Of a DNA stretch of 64,000 bases, positions 1-15,200 are shown piece by piece (positions within the stretch are counted from its first letter, which is position 1; each line of letters begins with the position of its first letter). The position numbers and the translations under genes are program-made. The notes beneath the pieces are model-generated. The model saw only the letters and a program-made list of their open reading frames with translations, ran no database searches and was not told the DNA's origin. Source of the DNA: Balanoglossus misakiensis (Eukaryota; Hemichordata); assembly GCA_040954595.2 (NCBI GenBank), contig CM082577.2, forward strand, positions 13,082,001 through 13,146,000. The letters run 5' to 3'.

Positions 1-177
1 GTTGACATTTCTCAGGGTCAACAGAGTGAATGCAATAATTTCTAGGTCACCTTAAGAATGCCCAGTCATATTTTTGAATGTATAATTTGTGATTAACGTT
101 AATTATCAATTGTGATATTTGGTGAGACTGGTCAGTGAACTTGTGACAAGCAATTATAAAATTATTTGTGAACTTAC

Positions 178-294
178 CTCTTCAGTCTTGTGTATTTTGG
201 CTTTCTCGTGTAAAAGAAACTTGGCCATCATAATTTTCTTCCCTTTGTTGTCTTCAATACTATCAAGTACATCGTACAATGCAGTTTTGCCGTC
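178..294 (-). CDS. ANK exon 10J (last exon in window)
   Basis: 39 codons, DGKTALYDVLDSIEDNKG, ending IHKTEE. Type J with a lysine-rich insert between the helices. A GTAAG donor follows, so further exons lie outside the window. Confidence 0.88.
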
Positions 295-3200
295 CTGAAA
301 AGGTAATGGTCATTCGTCATATTTTCTATCATATCATAACATGCTTTTGACTATTGAGTTACAGTTGACCCGAATACAGTTGACATACTTTATGAAACGT
401 AATACACTAGGTTCCAGAAGTATGTTGCTGAAAATGTGCATATCCTTAGTTTTGATCACATCATGTTTTGTCTTCAATAAAAGAGCTCACACAATTATCT
501 GATTTAATACGTACATTAATAATTTATCTAAAATAATGTAACACATTATGTTAAATGATACTGTAGAGTGTAACTGCGGATAAATACTGTAAAAAGTGAT
601 ACAAAAATATTTTTAAGATGTTTTGATCATACCTTATCTGCTGAATTTATGTTTGCATTAAATTTAAGTAAAGTTTGCACCATTTCCATTTCACAGTGTA
701 CAGCAGCATAGTGAAGGGCAGTTTTTCCCTCCTATACAATAAAACAGACCGACATAAAAGATAAATAATAGCATTACACTACACACTTGACTTTATCCTG
801 TCAACATGAATGCAATATTCAGTCACTAAGTTGATCACTGTATTTGGTAGGAAAATATTAATAATTGATAAATCTTATTTGATTTTATGTTTTATACACT
901 TACTTTCCCTGAGGTCATATACCAGTACAGTAAGGGTGCATTGCACAATCACTAATGATTGGAATGAAATTATACCAGGAAGACGCAAGCTTTATTTTAC
1001 AATATTTGAAAGTACAAATACTTGTGACATACTGCCTGGCGTCAATATTAGAGGTAATTTACCTTGGTACTTGGCAATTTTATCTGGAACTTACAACAAC
1101 CAGAAAATTTCCACGCACAAAGTATCATGAACTAATTTAAGTATGTGCTGACAATTTTAAACAACACTGATATTGATATAACATGTTTGACATGATGACT
1201 GTATACCCACGTACACTCCCAGAGTAAGGGATTTTAGTAGACTATTTCAAATGTGTGATGACTTCGATACAGAATATTTATATAATCAAATACCTCATCA
1301 CCAGCTTGCATATCTGCAGACCTTTCACAAATGAGGGTCACCAGTTGACTGTTACCACTTAGTACAGCATGATGCAGCGCCTGCCTTCCTTTCTGATGGT
1401 AATAAAGAATGTTTAGAAATTATAGTTCACTTTATTCTGTGAATGTTCATGGCATTGCCATTTAAGTAAAATCCTGCTTACAGAATGACACAATAATGTC
1501 AGTACATTGTATACAACACAACTGTGTAGTTGATATCACCCTGCATTTGTCAGATACGTTGGAAATCATCTAATTAAAACATGGTTTGCGACCATCCATA
1601 CGAATATAAGTTACCTGACTGTACTAAATTATTTATTTTATGGAAGTATAGCACAATGAATCAAAAGTGAAATGTCTACGTTTATATTACCTTGTCTTTC
1701 TCAAAATTATTGGCTCCACAATCCAACAATATCTCGGCAGCTTCAAGGTATCCCTTCCTACATGTGCGATGCAAGGCTGTTTGTCCATCCTAAAGTAAAT
1801 GAATGGTTACTATTAGTGTAACAGATGGTGACTATGTCTGCTAACCTCGATCAGTGGTTAATGATTTAGTTGAACATCTTCTCCCATACCATATCAGTCT
1901 GTTTTGCTCTTCTACACCAAGTGCATTTTGGCCATCCTACAAATATCCTGGAAATAAGTGGGCTTATCGTATGTATAGGCATGTAAACTGCAGTTATTTT
2001 CTCCTAGCCGGTGCCCATTTCAGTGTTAGCTTTTTCAACACATAAATTAAGGTAACTGTTAACCTAGTGTCTTCGATCAGAGAGGGACCAGAACCAAGTT
2101 AACCTGATTAAAATCAGCTGGAGAGATGGGTGGCATTCTTATATATGCTGTTTATGTACTTCACCAATTGTTGTACATGTATAATAAGAATTGGTATTTA
2201 TCGTATGTAGGCATGTATCAACTGCATGCAATCTAAATTCAAACTTGATGTTCCTTGTAAGATTTGAACAAGACTATATACTTGTTATACTGGTAGGTGT
2301 TGTTCAGATGTAGGATAGAGACAAGCAGTAATTCACAGAATATCCTAACAAGTACATGAAATACCAATTAAAAGTCACCACCTATGTTTACAGCTGATTT
2401 TAATCAGATTTGGAAACTCACAAGTACTTTTTGTCCATTCTATAATTAAATTAGAACATATTGGTCTAGTACATGAACTTATTCTATTCAAACTTAATTA
2501 GTATAGATTGACATGAAAAACATTTTACCTCTTTTCATTATGTACCAGCTAATGTTGGCCTCAACATTGAGGTTTTGCTATATATTTTTTTCAAAATGCA
2601 AGTCATTTTTATCACAATATCATTTAATGTCATCAAAGGTATACGGTCACCTCCAATTTACATATCGCCATAAATAGCTGAAATGGCGTATTCGAGTGTT
2701 CTAAAGAACTTATGGTGGCGCTCTTTTTTTCGCGTGTGCCACCCACTGAAAATCTGTGATTGGTCAGATCTCAATTTACCATGGTAACTGTTGCTAAATT
2801 TGCATAGGTGACCGTATACCTTTAAGTGGTGATAGTGTTGCAATGTTTTCTTGCTAGAAGCCACTATGCAGACATGATGAAACCAATTCTCTCCAAAAGG
2901 CCAATTTACTATTAAGTACATACCTACATGTAAAAGCATTTAATGTTTCAATTTGTAAATAGTATAATTAAAGGGACACACAAGCCCAGCTAATTTTCCC
3001 ATTTTGAATTGCGTTCATACGTGCTTGCATTGCTGAGATTGGCTGTGTGTAAATCTTGGCAAAATAGGACATCGGGACAATGGACATGAAGAGTCTCATG
3101 GGAGCTTTGGGCATGACGTCATTAATCATATACGTCTCGCATCGAGACCCTGGAAAGTGACACCTCCAACATAGAATAATTTTTCCTGATAAAATCCAAC

Positions 3201-6200
3201 CCTACCAATCAGTTTTATTTCGACATTAAAATGATTGCCGTATTAATAAACAATGTTTGTTTTGTGCTGAAATTCTCGTTAGTACTAATTTTCCTTACAC
3301 AGATTTATCTGTCAACGTTTGAGCAATACTAAATAACATTCAAACTACAAACAATAGATGAAAAGAAATGAATTACACAATTTCAATTTTACTGCAGGTA
3401 ATGATAAAAAGAAAAAAATATTTCAGGGTTTTGGACAAATTAGTGAAGACACTGCTAGTTTACAAATCAAAATCAATGGTGTGACCACAATGATAGTTAT
3501 GACAGTAATGATGGCAGCACTGAAGTAACACAATAAAATTCAAATTGACAATTGATCCTGTGCAAATGGATTCGTCAGTTCAAACTGTGGTTTTGTGTAC
3601 CGGTGAAATCAACCACTTTACCAATAGATTGTTTTTTGTCACTTCCCTTCCGACTTTCCTCAGCCACTGCCTCCAGTAAACTCACCCTGTTAATTTTTTC
3701 TCAAATTGTTTCTGCATCCAACAGCACAACAATAAGCCATTTTGTTGGCGCACATACATTGATTACGATTATGGCTAAAATAGTTGTTTTCTTAAATCTT
3801 GATTAAGTACCAGTGGACAATAATTTGAATAGACACACAAGCTTTTATGGCTGGAGGATAGCACTTCCGTACATCATTAACGACGTCATGCCCAAAGCCT
3901 CTTCGTGCCCATTGTCCATATGCGCTATTTCGCCAAGATTTACAAAGTGCCGATCTCAGCAATATGAGCATGTATTAAATTCAGGATTTACTGAATAGGT
4001 ATTTGACATTATGGAAATATAAAAAATAGTTGGGCTTTTGTGTCCCTTTGAAATGATATATTGTCTCAATTGTGAACTAACATTATATTTCAGTCAAGAG
4101 ATATGTTTCCCAGTTATATGCCTGAGGTAATTCATTGAAACGTTAGGATTACCAAAGATATGGTGGGTATACCATGAGTAACAATTGTTGTCTTTTTGAT
4201 ACTGAGACTGCTTTATCATAAACAAAATTCATGAACTGCAAAAATTAACAGTAACATTCGTATGAACTATGGACAAAAATGAACTGTTCAAAGCATGTTA
4301 CTTTGTGCATAATGAAGAAACAGCAGTGTCACCTGGGACACATCAATTTTTAACTAAGTTTTTACTAATCTGTTCACTTTTGCGGTCATCTGATTCCTGA
4401 AGTGAATGTAAGGATGAATATACAACACATGTTGTGTGTGGGCTAGCGTAAATCCAGTGAAATGTATGTATTGACATTTATGAATTCTTCATCAATATTG
4501 AAGCTTGAAGATTACCAACAAAGAGTTATGATTGTGCATTTAGGATGGTAACTATGTGAATGAAGTATATTACTTACGTCATCACAAGCATCAATATTTT
4601 CATCTGCCCTTTTCAAAGTGGAAACCATTTCATTATCTTGATACTTTGTTGCAGCCACGTATATATTTGTCTCATTTGTTTTGTCGTTTCCCTCTTCAGA
4701 CTGTTAAGCAAGTACATTTTGTGGTTTTAAGACATTAATTTTTAACTATGTTCTGAGAGAATGGTACACATGTGCATGTATGATCTCAGCTTACTAAACT
4801 AATATGATATCAAGCAAAGATTTACCTAGTGGAAACCAGTGAAATAATAATAACAACAGTAAAAGCAATAATTATAACAGTGATCAAGTTGGTATATAGC
4901 ACACATATCCACAAATTTGCCCAGGGCAAAATTATACCCCTGGTCACTGGACCTAGTTTTAATTCCATATTACGGTACTTCCTTGTGAGTAAACAACAGG
5001 TCAAAATTTGCAGGTGTCGCTGCAGCAGTCACTGCAGCAGAGTTATATGCATACAATGCAATCTCTGTCCTATTCAGTGATTCAGTAGATGTAAATCTTT
5101 ACCAGGGATCTCCCCATGCTATACGGCCCCGTCCAACACACAAACAAAATCACCGACACAAATATACGCCATCCGGTTCTATTGTAATTTTGACTGCCTG
5201 AATGTGCGCCTAATTCAAAGAAAACATGTCAAAAATATATCTGTCTTCAATGTATGGCTGTTTGGTACCATCTAATCAGGTCAAAGCAAAACAAACTGTA
5301 ACATTCCCTAAATTATAGAATCCACACATCCCCAGCTGTCTAGCCTTAGCGTAGTATTTTCAGTCAGTCAGTTAATTCAAGGTCATTGTAAGTTGGACAA
5401 AAAAGTTCAGAGATGTTCATGAATATTTATAATGAATATAAATCGCTTATGAATAGTCACATTGTCCAGCACTGCTCTGAGGGTGGGAAGATCCCTGCTT
5501 TACATTTATTATGAGTGGCATGATAACATTGTAATGTGTTAAAGTAATAACTAATTGCAATTATCATTTTGATTTTTGATTTGTAAATGCATTTCTTTGC
5601 AAATCCAATAGTATTTATGATGAAGCAAAGAACTGCTCAGCAATACCACAGACCAATAAAAAATGGCTGTGCAGCATATGCTGGAAAAAAGCTAAAAATT
5701 ATGTCTTTTTAATTGACAATTAAATTTTTTGTGTGTGTGAAAATGGTATAAAATGCAAACTAAATTAATACTACATTTGGTATAAAGTGTAGGTGTTGTT
5801 CATTTCTCTTGCCCTGGATAGTTTTCTCAAGATGACAAAACATCATTATGAAACCTTACCTGCATATTTTCATAAAATGTAGCTCCAGCCTTAAGAAGTT
5901 CTTTTACTGTGTCTGTATCCTTTGATTTCACCGCATAGAAAAGAGGAGTCTTAAATTCCTGCAATTGAAATGATACAATGTATGTTCAATATTCTCATGG
6001 ATGGCAAAAGAGTATGATGTTCAATTGTTTTATGATACCTCAGACTACACAAGTTTGCCATAGAAAAGGAGTGCAGGTCAGTACAATGAACTGAATTGTT
6101 TAGTATAGTATTGCACTGTATTTTATTACACCTCACATAGTATGTCGTATTCTTGATTGGCTGAGACGCACTCATGTGACAAAGAGAAAAACGTGATATA

Positions 6201-9200
6201 ACATGGCTAGAGTTGATAAAGCCCTGTCGCGTGCGCTGATATTGCCCGCTGCATTGTTTTGGTGTTCTGCGCGCGACTTCTGCGCGTAACAAACTGTCGT
6301 TCAATGGCTTCCTCCACGATCAGTCAACTCCCGCATCTATGGCTTCAAAGCGACACACAGGATTAACAACTGTTCAACAACGATATTTTACTGCAAACAG
6401 GCAGTAAATACACCAAAATCGCAGGCAACAGCGGAGTATCCTCAAAATTATCTGAGTTCAAAGTAGGTATATGAGGCTACAGTTCTTGGGAGATCGAGAC
6501 ATTGTCAGCAATATTGTACCGGGTAGTGTGGTGCAATTGAGTGTGGTGAAGTGTAGTGTAGCTTTTCTGAGATACGGGTTTGCGACAATATAGACAGGTT
6601 TCAGGCTGTTTTGTTAAAGCCATCATTGGATGTTCGGAGGAGATTGCACTTGTTCAAGTGCATTCTTTTCAAAATCCATCCTATGAAAAACAAACAAACA
6701 AACAAACACACAAGTACAGTACTAAACATTTAGGTGACAGAGAAATAAAATTCATATCGTGTGATCAAGAAATTTTCAACTAAAATATGCTTTACACAAT
6801 ACACAAGCTACCCTCAAGTATTATTCAACTTACCACATCTTGAAGATTTACTTTAGACCCCATCTCTATGCAAAGACGTACTGACTCACATTTACCGCTC
6901 TCAGCAGCCAACTGTAGAACCGATTTATCAACTGAGGACTGAAGGAAATGAGCTTAAAGTTATTATAAAATACAGTTAAAGTTATCTACGATGTCCACAA
7001 GACACATTTTGGGGACTAGTCCCATCAATATGTTATTCATATGCACATATTCCTCTTTGATAACACCTCACGCTGCATTTCATACTCTTGAATGGCTGAG
7101 ACTGAACCATGTGACATAGGAAAAACGTGATATTACATGGGTGACAGAGTTTATGTCCCATAGGTAGGGGATATGGTGTGTTGTGGGGGGATTAGGTTCT
7201 GCAGATCTTATCTGCGCGTTAGAATTTGTTGTTATTCTCTAGTTCGATCATGAACTGGAACTTTTCACGTGTTTCATATATGCGAGCATGGCTGCACCAG
7301 CATCTCATCCATGGATGTGAATCTTCACACAAATAGTACAAACCTCTCCGATCAGATTGTGTACAGGGAGAAATGAGCAATGATTCAAACAGCATAAGTG
7401 TACTCACTGTCACTGTTATGAAAAAACTGCTCACTGAACAATGTACAGTCAAGTTCATTAATCTTCCTGATTACAAATGCCATTTTATGCAACATGCACA
7501 GGGAGAGACTTGAAAGTGGCTGGGCGTTAACAAATAGCAAATGAAATACCATTTATAGCTCCACCCAAAACAAATTTTGAAAACGTGAACCAGCGAACCT
7601 GGCTGCCACCAACTCTCTCATTATGTGGATGAATTAAATAGACCAATTCTGATCACAAAGATATCGTCAACATATTCTGAGATGTAATGAATGGCAAAAG
7701 GTCACATTATTCTTAGCAAAAGGAGTACCTTTATGACACTAGAGATATATTTTAATATTGCAAAGAGTCGCAGTAGCCCTGACTTAATAAGAGAAAAGGC
7801 AAAACTTACATCTATATACATCTTCGTCATTCTATTGATATCTATTCCAGCAGACAAAAGGTTTTGAACAATGTCCTTTCTGCATCGTGAAACGGCCCAC
7901 AGCAGTGGTAGTTCCTGAAAACGATTTCATGCTCATTAGTAGCAGTAATTTATAAGGTCTGAGAATTTAAAACTTTACATAGTATATATATAGTTTGATA
8001 TATCCACAAATATTGTGTGTTGTATATATGAAAGGGAGAAAAATGTGGTTATAAGTGTAAGTAAGGTTAATTGATGAGAAAAAGCATAAGACTCATCACG
8101 AACATCATGTGTTACACCCCACAAAATGTCAGGCTTGTATAGATTCTTGCAATCTGATTAATAGTATAAGTAATCAGATTGAGATTCTTGATACAGGACA
8201 TGTGAAAGTAGGCCATAGGGTCATCCCAAGATTATCAAAATTGTGTCAAAACATTATCGCCCACACCAGTCCATGTCCAACAACATAAATGACTTGCGTT
8301 GGTCAGCGTAAAATATTTAATAATGTTAACATAGGTCAAAAAAGGTCATTATCACAAAACAACTGCACCAATAGCTTTGTTTAAGCCCTAAATTTGATCT
8401 GCTCAAACTTGAATTGGAGCACTCTAACTTTATAACCTTGATAACCATGTAAACTACCTGTTAATTACTTTGACACTGCTAAGAGTCTCTTCATACAATT
8501 TGGTCTCTGTGAAAACTGTATCTTTAGCATTATCTATGAGATAATAATTAAAGCCTGTAGAGTTGCCACATTTTACATTATTTTCATGATTTTATTTTCC
8601 AACTTAAATTGGTCCACATAAATAACCTTACAGATAGATATGAACATTTGATTGATGTCCAATAGTGGCTGTATGTTGTAATTTGAACACACTAAACAGT
8701 ATATTAAATGGGTGCCACACCCATGCAGCCTCCATACAAACAGTTAAATGCAGCCATCATGGTATATGTGTCGCCAAGAGATTACAAACTGATGATTATA
8801 GCTTAATGGTGAGGATTTTGGAAATTTATGTGAAATATGGCAGCTCTTAGCGTTTTTAAGTCCCATGGTAAGTTATATATCATACTAGGTGCAGTCAAAC
8901 TTTGCCTACAGCATAATGGCAATCATGCACCTTCCGACAGACATTAAAACCCTGACAACATCATAAACACACATGCCACATGCCCGCCCACTATCTTTTC
9001 AGTTTTTACTAGTAGAAATCTGTCCCCGTGTACCAATTGGATTAAAACCTGACACATTGTTTTTGTTCATGCCTACAGATAGACACACAGAGGGATGGAC
9101 AGACAGACAGACATCAGCATGACATGAGCTCATGTACCAGTATGTGAATCACGTGAGCGAAAATGGATAATAGTTAAATAGATAATTGGTTGATGGATAC

Positions 9201-12200
9201 AATACTCACCATACTGGAAGTATAACATTAATCCATCCAGTAAAAGTATTCCAAATGCATTGCTCACCTTATTAGTTTCCCTCATCAACTGAGCTCCTTT
9301 GGAGAGAAATTGTTTGGTGATGGCTACACAGTCACTATCTTCCCCGCTTGACGTTTCACTGTCACTTTCTTTAACACTTGACGCATAATACAGAGCAGTG
9401 TGTCCTTCCTATTTAAAAGTTATAACCATCACATAATTTTGTAAATTGAAACAACGGCAACAACAACAACAACAGCAAACCATGAGAACTTATATGAAGG
9501 TATTTCTCTGAAGGTACATATATGAGTTCTGCACTCCTGGATTGAAAATATGAACAAACATTTCCACATATTGGTGTAAACAATATGAATGTTTTTAAAG
9601 AAATGTGTTTTGAATACAAAAGGAGCACTTACCACAGAAAATGTATTTATATCAGCACCATTTTCTACCAAGATTTCAACACCCTTCAAGTTTCTTTCCT
9701 TAGATAAGATCTGTAATGATGTCATACCACTCTGTAAAGAAAATAACCGAAACAGATAACAATTACATGCTTGATCATGTTTTCCTTAACAATGTATAGT
9801 TTTTAATGACTGTGGAAGGACAACACCAAAATGTTTCGACAGTAAGAGTGATGATTGTGCCACGATTGTAAAACATAACTTTCCTTTCTCAATTTTCTAA
9901 AAAAAGAAAATGTAATACTGAATAGTTTGTTTAAAACTCTCAAACTATTTTTTCATTATTTATATTATTAAAGGGCCAATAACTTTAACTGCTGGCTGTT
10001 TTTATTCAGCTTGTAACCAACATTTTTTTAGGTGTTTTTAACCGGTAGATCATAGTCAAAAAATAAATTTTAAAAATGAACATTAAGTAAACTGTTACAG
10101 CAAATGTTACTGTTTCTGGAATTTCTTTTATTATAAAGCAACATGCTGTAACTAATGTTTGGCAGTATCTTTACATGGATGTTTGAAAGGGCTAAATATG
10201 CAATACCACATCGAATAAGTCGTGCAACAAAGTAACATGTTCAATTAACATACCTCAACATATTGATCAATGTTTATACCACCATCCTTCAAAGCAGAAA
10301 CAATGAGCTGGTGATGATTTTTTGCAGCCCAGTGCAGTTGAGCTATATTATCATGACCATTCTAGATGAATAAATGATAAAATTGGTTAAATTTTAAGGG
10401 CCTAACACAACACTGGTAAATATCCACTAGTACATTTAGATCTCTGTTAAATCAATATTTTTACCTTGTATCTGTGAAGTAAATGCAGTAATTGCAGTAA
10501 TGTAGCAATAATTTGCTGTTTCCAAATAACCAAATTTACCAGCATGTAATAGTGACCTATGTGTGGCAATAACTTAGTGCGGAAATGAACCCCACACCTC
10601 ACTATTGCATTAAATAAAAGGATAAAAATGACTACTCTTTATCTGTCGAACAGCCTACGCTATCAATTCACACATAAATATCTTCCTATCTAAAATTAAG
10701 ATTGATTGAACACAATGGTCATGAATGGTGTAAAAAATTCTCTATTATGTTTTATCTTAATATGCCATTTCACAATATATGGCACTTTATGAGGACACAT
10801 AACACATTTGGAATCTAATGCTGGGTTAAACTCACCGAGTTGGGATCAATCTTACACTGAGCTCGCAGAAGAAGACGAATTATGTCACTGTATCTTCTCT
10901 CAGCAGCACAAAAGAGTGCTGTACGTCCGTTCTGGGAATATAAAATAAAACTCTAAATATGTATATTCCAATTAAATTAATTGGGAAATGCTTAAATATG
11001 GCTAACAAAATAAAATCACACAAGCAAAACAAAAGCTACTAGTAATTTGTTACCAGCATCAGGATGTTTAGTTCGAAGACTTTCATTCCTTCCAATTGGA
11101 ATTTGGAATAAATAATGGTAACTGGCTTCATGCTGGTCTGTCTGTGAGGTTCATTGATAAACATATAATATTACCCACTAAACCCTATGAACTTGTTTCA
11201 AGTGTGAATGACATATACCAACGTTTGGGTCTATGCTTTTAATAATTTAAAACATGGCATCTGATGTTTACCTTTCCAAAAGAAAATCTACAGCAGGAAA
11301 AACATGCGGATACCTCGTTTCAAGTTAATCATTATGTTAATCACATCTGTTCACCAGACTTAGTTCATTCCTTTCATATAACATGAATGGGCTATGGTAA
11401 AATATTAAGCAACATTAATTTCGGTGAATTAAAGCACATTTACTCAAACATTTTTTGACATTACTCTTACCTTGTCAATGGCATTTTTATCAATGTTTTT
11501 GTTGAGCAAGACATCAATAATACTTTCACTTCTACTTAGCACAGCACGATGGAGGGCTGTATATCCAAGCTGTGTGAACAACAAATAATGATACAAATTT
11601 GAAAAAAAAAACATACAGGTACAGGTAAATACACAAATGTGTGCGTGCAGCAATGCATGCATACGTATGTATATACACAAATACCGGTACACATACTCTC
11701 ATGCCTCTCATGCTTCCCATGCCCTCTGTTTTAGATAAAGAGACATGCTTTTTCATGTGCTTGCTTTGGTATTTATATTTTATTTTGCTTACAGCCAGTT
11801 GCCCTGGGAATTATTAGTTAGTCAGCAAAGTTTCTCTTTTGTATTGTTTGACTTGTTTGTCTTTGATTATTGCATAATTAATCAATTGTTTTTTCATCTA
11901 TCTCTGTCTGGCGGCATGCATTTACAAAACATATATATATATATATAAAGAATGTGATGGAACTAAGTGATTGAAAAGTACACACGTTGCTATGATATTG
12001 TGTGTACAATAAGACTTTGCAAGGAATTACAAAGTTAGAAAACATATGAATAAAACTCTACATTACCTTATCTTGTTTGTTTATATTTGCTCCACACTCA
12101 ATCAGTATTTCGACTGCATTTTTCTTGTCATTGTAAGCAGCAACATGCAATGCTGTCAAACCATCCTTCGAAAAAACGGTCATATTAGTATTAGTACCAA

Positions 12201-15200
12201 ACATGAAACAACATAATGATTCACCAACCTAACAAGGGGATTTGTTTTATTGTAAGAAGTATCCATGGCTGTTCAATTACCTCAAACTCTTCATCAATAT
12301 CTCTTCCTGATTGTTGTAGAGTATTTACAAAATCTTTGCTTTCATACATGGCTGCTGCCAAGTACACTGGCTGTTGAGATGCAGACCACTTCGTTTTAGA
12401 TGAAGTATCTTCCTGATGACTCTATGATGAAAGAGAAATTATCCATGAAACTTCAAATTCATAACCAAGTGTTGTTTAGCAATTGAGAGCGAATTAATAC
12501 AAACATGTCATTTTTTAAAAAGTACACATAAAATATGCCCACACATTTAAACATAGTACATCTATGCAAAATTCATTTTGAAACATGTTCATAAATATAA
12601 CAGAGATGTATTGTGATAGATCTGATTATGGAGAATGTTCTTACGTCTGATAAAGGTAAGAAATTTGCGTCTGATTCCAAAAGTACCCTAGTGTTATCAA
12701 CTTGTCGATTTCTCACTGCATAGTACAAGGGTGTACGTTTTTCCTGCAAATTTAAAATATGAATGACATAACAAATCAGACATGATAATTATGAATGCCA
12801 GTATTGTCAAAAGCAGAAAATGAAAATAGCAAAAATATACATAACAAAGCCATGATATTAATATGAATGAAAGTGTTTTCAGCACCAGGAAATGAAAATA
12901 ATAAAAGTATACATTCACAAAGCCATAGTGAGAACAAATACGACGTACGTCTTTTAACCATTTCACCCCAACGTTCTCCCACCCTGGTCCCTTTAAAGAG
13001 GTCAAACTTTACCATATAAAACAATAGCTCCGAACCAAACTGAAGTTAATGATAGAAGGAAAATTCACTGAAAAATTCTTTTTACAAGGACCTAACAGAT
13101 ATTGCCAACATGTACCATTGTCGGTTGTGTAGCTGTCACAAAGTAATGATTGGAGCAATGACTCAGATAATTATGCAATTAGCGGTTTATCAACTTGTCA
13201 CTGATAGTGGTCTCATGATACAGACGTGCCGGTATATCTGTGATACTATGTATATTTCATCAAACTAAGAAATTATGGAAACACATTACATGTGTAAAAC
13301 CCCTTAATGCTATTAAAGTGGGCATTCAGTTTGTTTGGTTTATATTGTGCTTTACAAATACCATAGTTTTACCACTCATTGCATTGCATTATAGTTCCAA
13401 TGATGCTTCTTTTTTCTATAACTGACCCTCACTACCACTGGCTCTTCTTTTGTTTCTTTCTTTGTTAAAAATAGTGGTTTACCAGTACATGTATAAACCA
13501 ACACCTTCTTTGTTAGAAACAGTTGTTTTATACATCCACATGGTCCCTCCATCACAACGTAGCTAATGGTTTGGGCGAACTTTGACTTGTACAAACTTTG
13601 TTTACTCTTCACGGCAAAGAGCAAAGCTAGGAATCAAACCCAGCATCTGCACTACAAGAATTATCTTCTCCCTTGTATACTCAGGAATTTTTATGATGAC
13701 TTAATTCTTTTCACAGATGCTATTCAAGTATCCAAAACCCATTAAAGGTGGAAGTGATGACGTCATATGCCCAGACTGGAGCCATGATCTCAATTTTGAC
13801 GGAACAAAAAATCTATGCTGTAAATATTTGCATAGTGGTTCCTGATAAACTATGTACATTTTGTAAATAGGTAAAACAAATCAATAAAACTTACACCATC
13901 CTGTTTGTGTACATCAGCCTTTAACTCAACACAAAGCTGGACAACCTCTTTCTCACTCGAACGAACTTCATGATGTAGAATTGTGCTCCTATCATCTAAC
14001 TGGAGGTGTTTTGCAAGAACAAAAAATGAATGTAGAATTGTATTAAACGTACTGCTCACATTTTACCAGAACAGACACATACTAGTGGTATCACCTTATG
14101 AAACATACTGAATATATAGTTACACTTGACAGAATTCTTCGATGATATATCCATAAAATGAGTATAATATGTAGTAATATAATAATGTATAATAGAAATT
14201 GCTATAATTTAGTCACACTATTAACACATACATCAATAATGTATAATAGAAATTGCTGTAATTTCGTCACACTATTAACATGTACATCACATCACATTAA
14301 GAGAGGTTGTTTGCACCTGAATCTTTGCAATAAACATCTTGTTTGTGAAAAAATATAAACTACTCAACCAATCAGAAAGCTGTTTCTAATAGTTAGGTAT
14401 TCTATCATGCCCACATTGTATTCCAAAATGTGTACTCTGACTAACCTAAGAACGCATGAGATTTAATGATGTATGTGCAGAACATAAACTGGAAAACTGG
14501 ATTCATACTTTCCCATAGGATTAAATTGAGAATAGCTAGAAAATCCACTTCAACTATTGTCATTTTCATAACTTAGTCAAATATAAATAAATTCATCGGC
14601 CAATAAAATCGTATGGTCACTGCGCTCTATTTTGAGATAAACTTCGCTAAAAATTTTGCCCATAGACAAACCATTGGTGAAAAATGATGACTCAGCAGTT
14701 TTCTTCAATTATCGACTAAATTTGTGGCCTTGTATTTTAAAAACAAGTGTGGTGACTCTTGTTTTACTGCGGATTTTCATATATACAAATGAGAAACCAA
14801 AAATCCACAATTAAAAGAAATGACAATACTTGCAATTTTTCCCATCTTACATCTTTCCCTAAACGAGATTTTGCATCGCGCGGGTTCAGCAACCAGGAAC
14901 AGTACAGCAAAGAACCAGCACATTAGATGGAGAAGTCTACATCTGGTTTTAGTCAGATTGACATTTATAATGTACAAATACCCACACAAAAAAATTCTCT
15001 CAACGCCAATCCACAATCAGGGCAATTTAAATTTACCTCTTCATTTATAGCAAGACCGGCATGTACCAGTGTCCATGAAACATCTCGGTAACAGTTATTC
15101 ACCGCCCAATGAAGACGAGTCATCTGCATAAAAATGAATAGATTAGAAATAACAATTGTTCAAGCTATGAAATTAGTTTTGCATAGTGAGGTGCACTAAC

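Larger units (their letters stand above)
178..10361 (-). other. module 10 (diverged, A-J plus one extra exon, 398 codons)
   Basis: The 3'-most module in the window. It has the ten types plus one additional type-I-like repeat (633-731) between I and J. It is the most spread out (10.2 kb). The gene continues past position 1. Confidence 0.85.

Noticed and set aside
810-1130. 106-codon open frame on the plus strand
   Set aside because: Lies in an intron, no recognisable motif, biased by AT-rich sequence; overlaps another frame of similar quality.
5951-6304. 117-codon open frame on the minus strand reading through exon 10F's acceptor
   Set aside because: Overlaps a dispersed repeat and leaves the ANK frame; no family resemblance.
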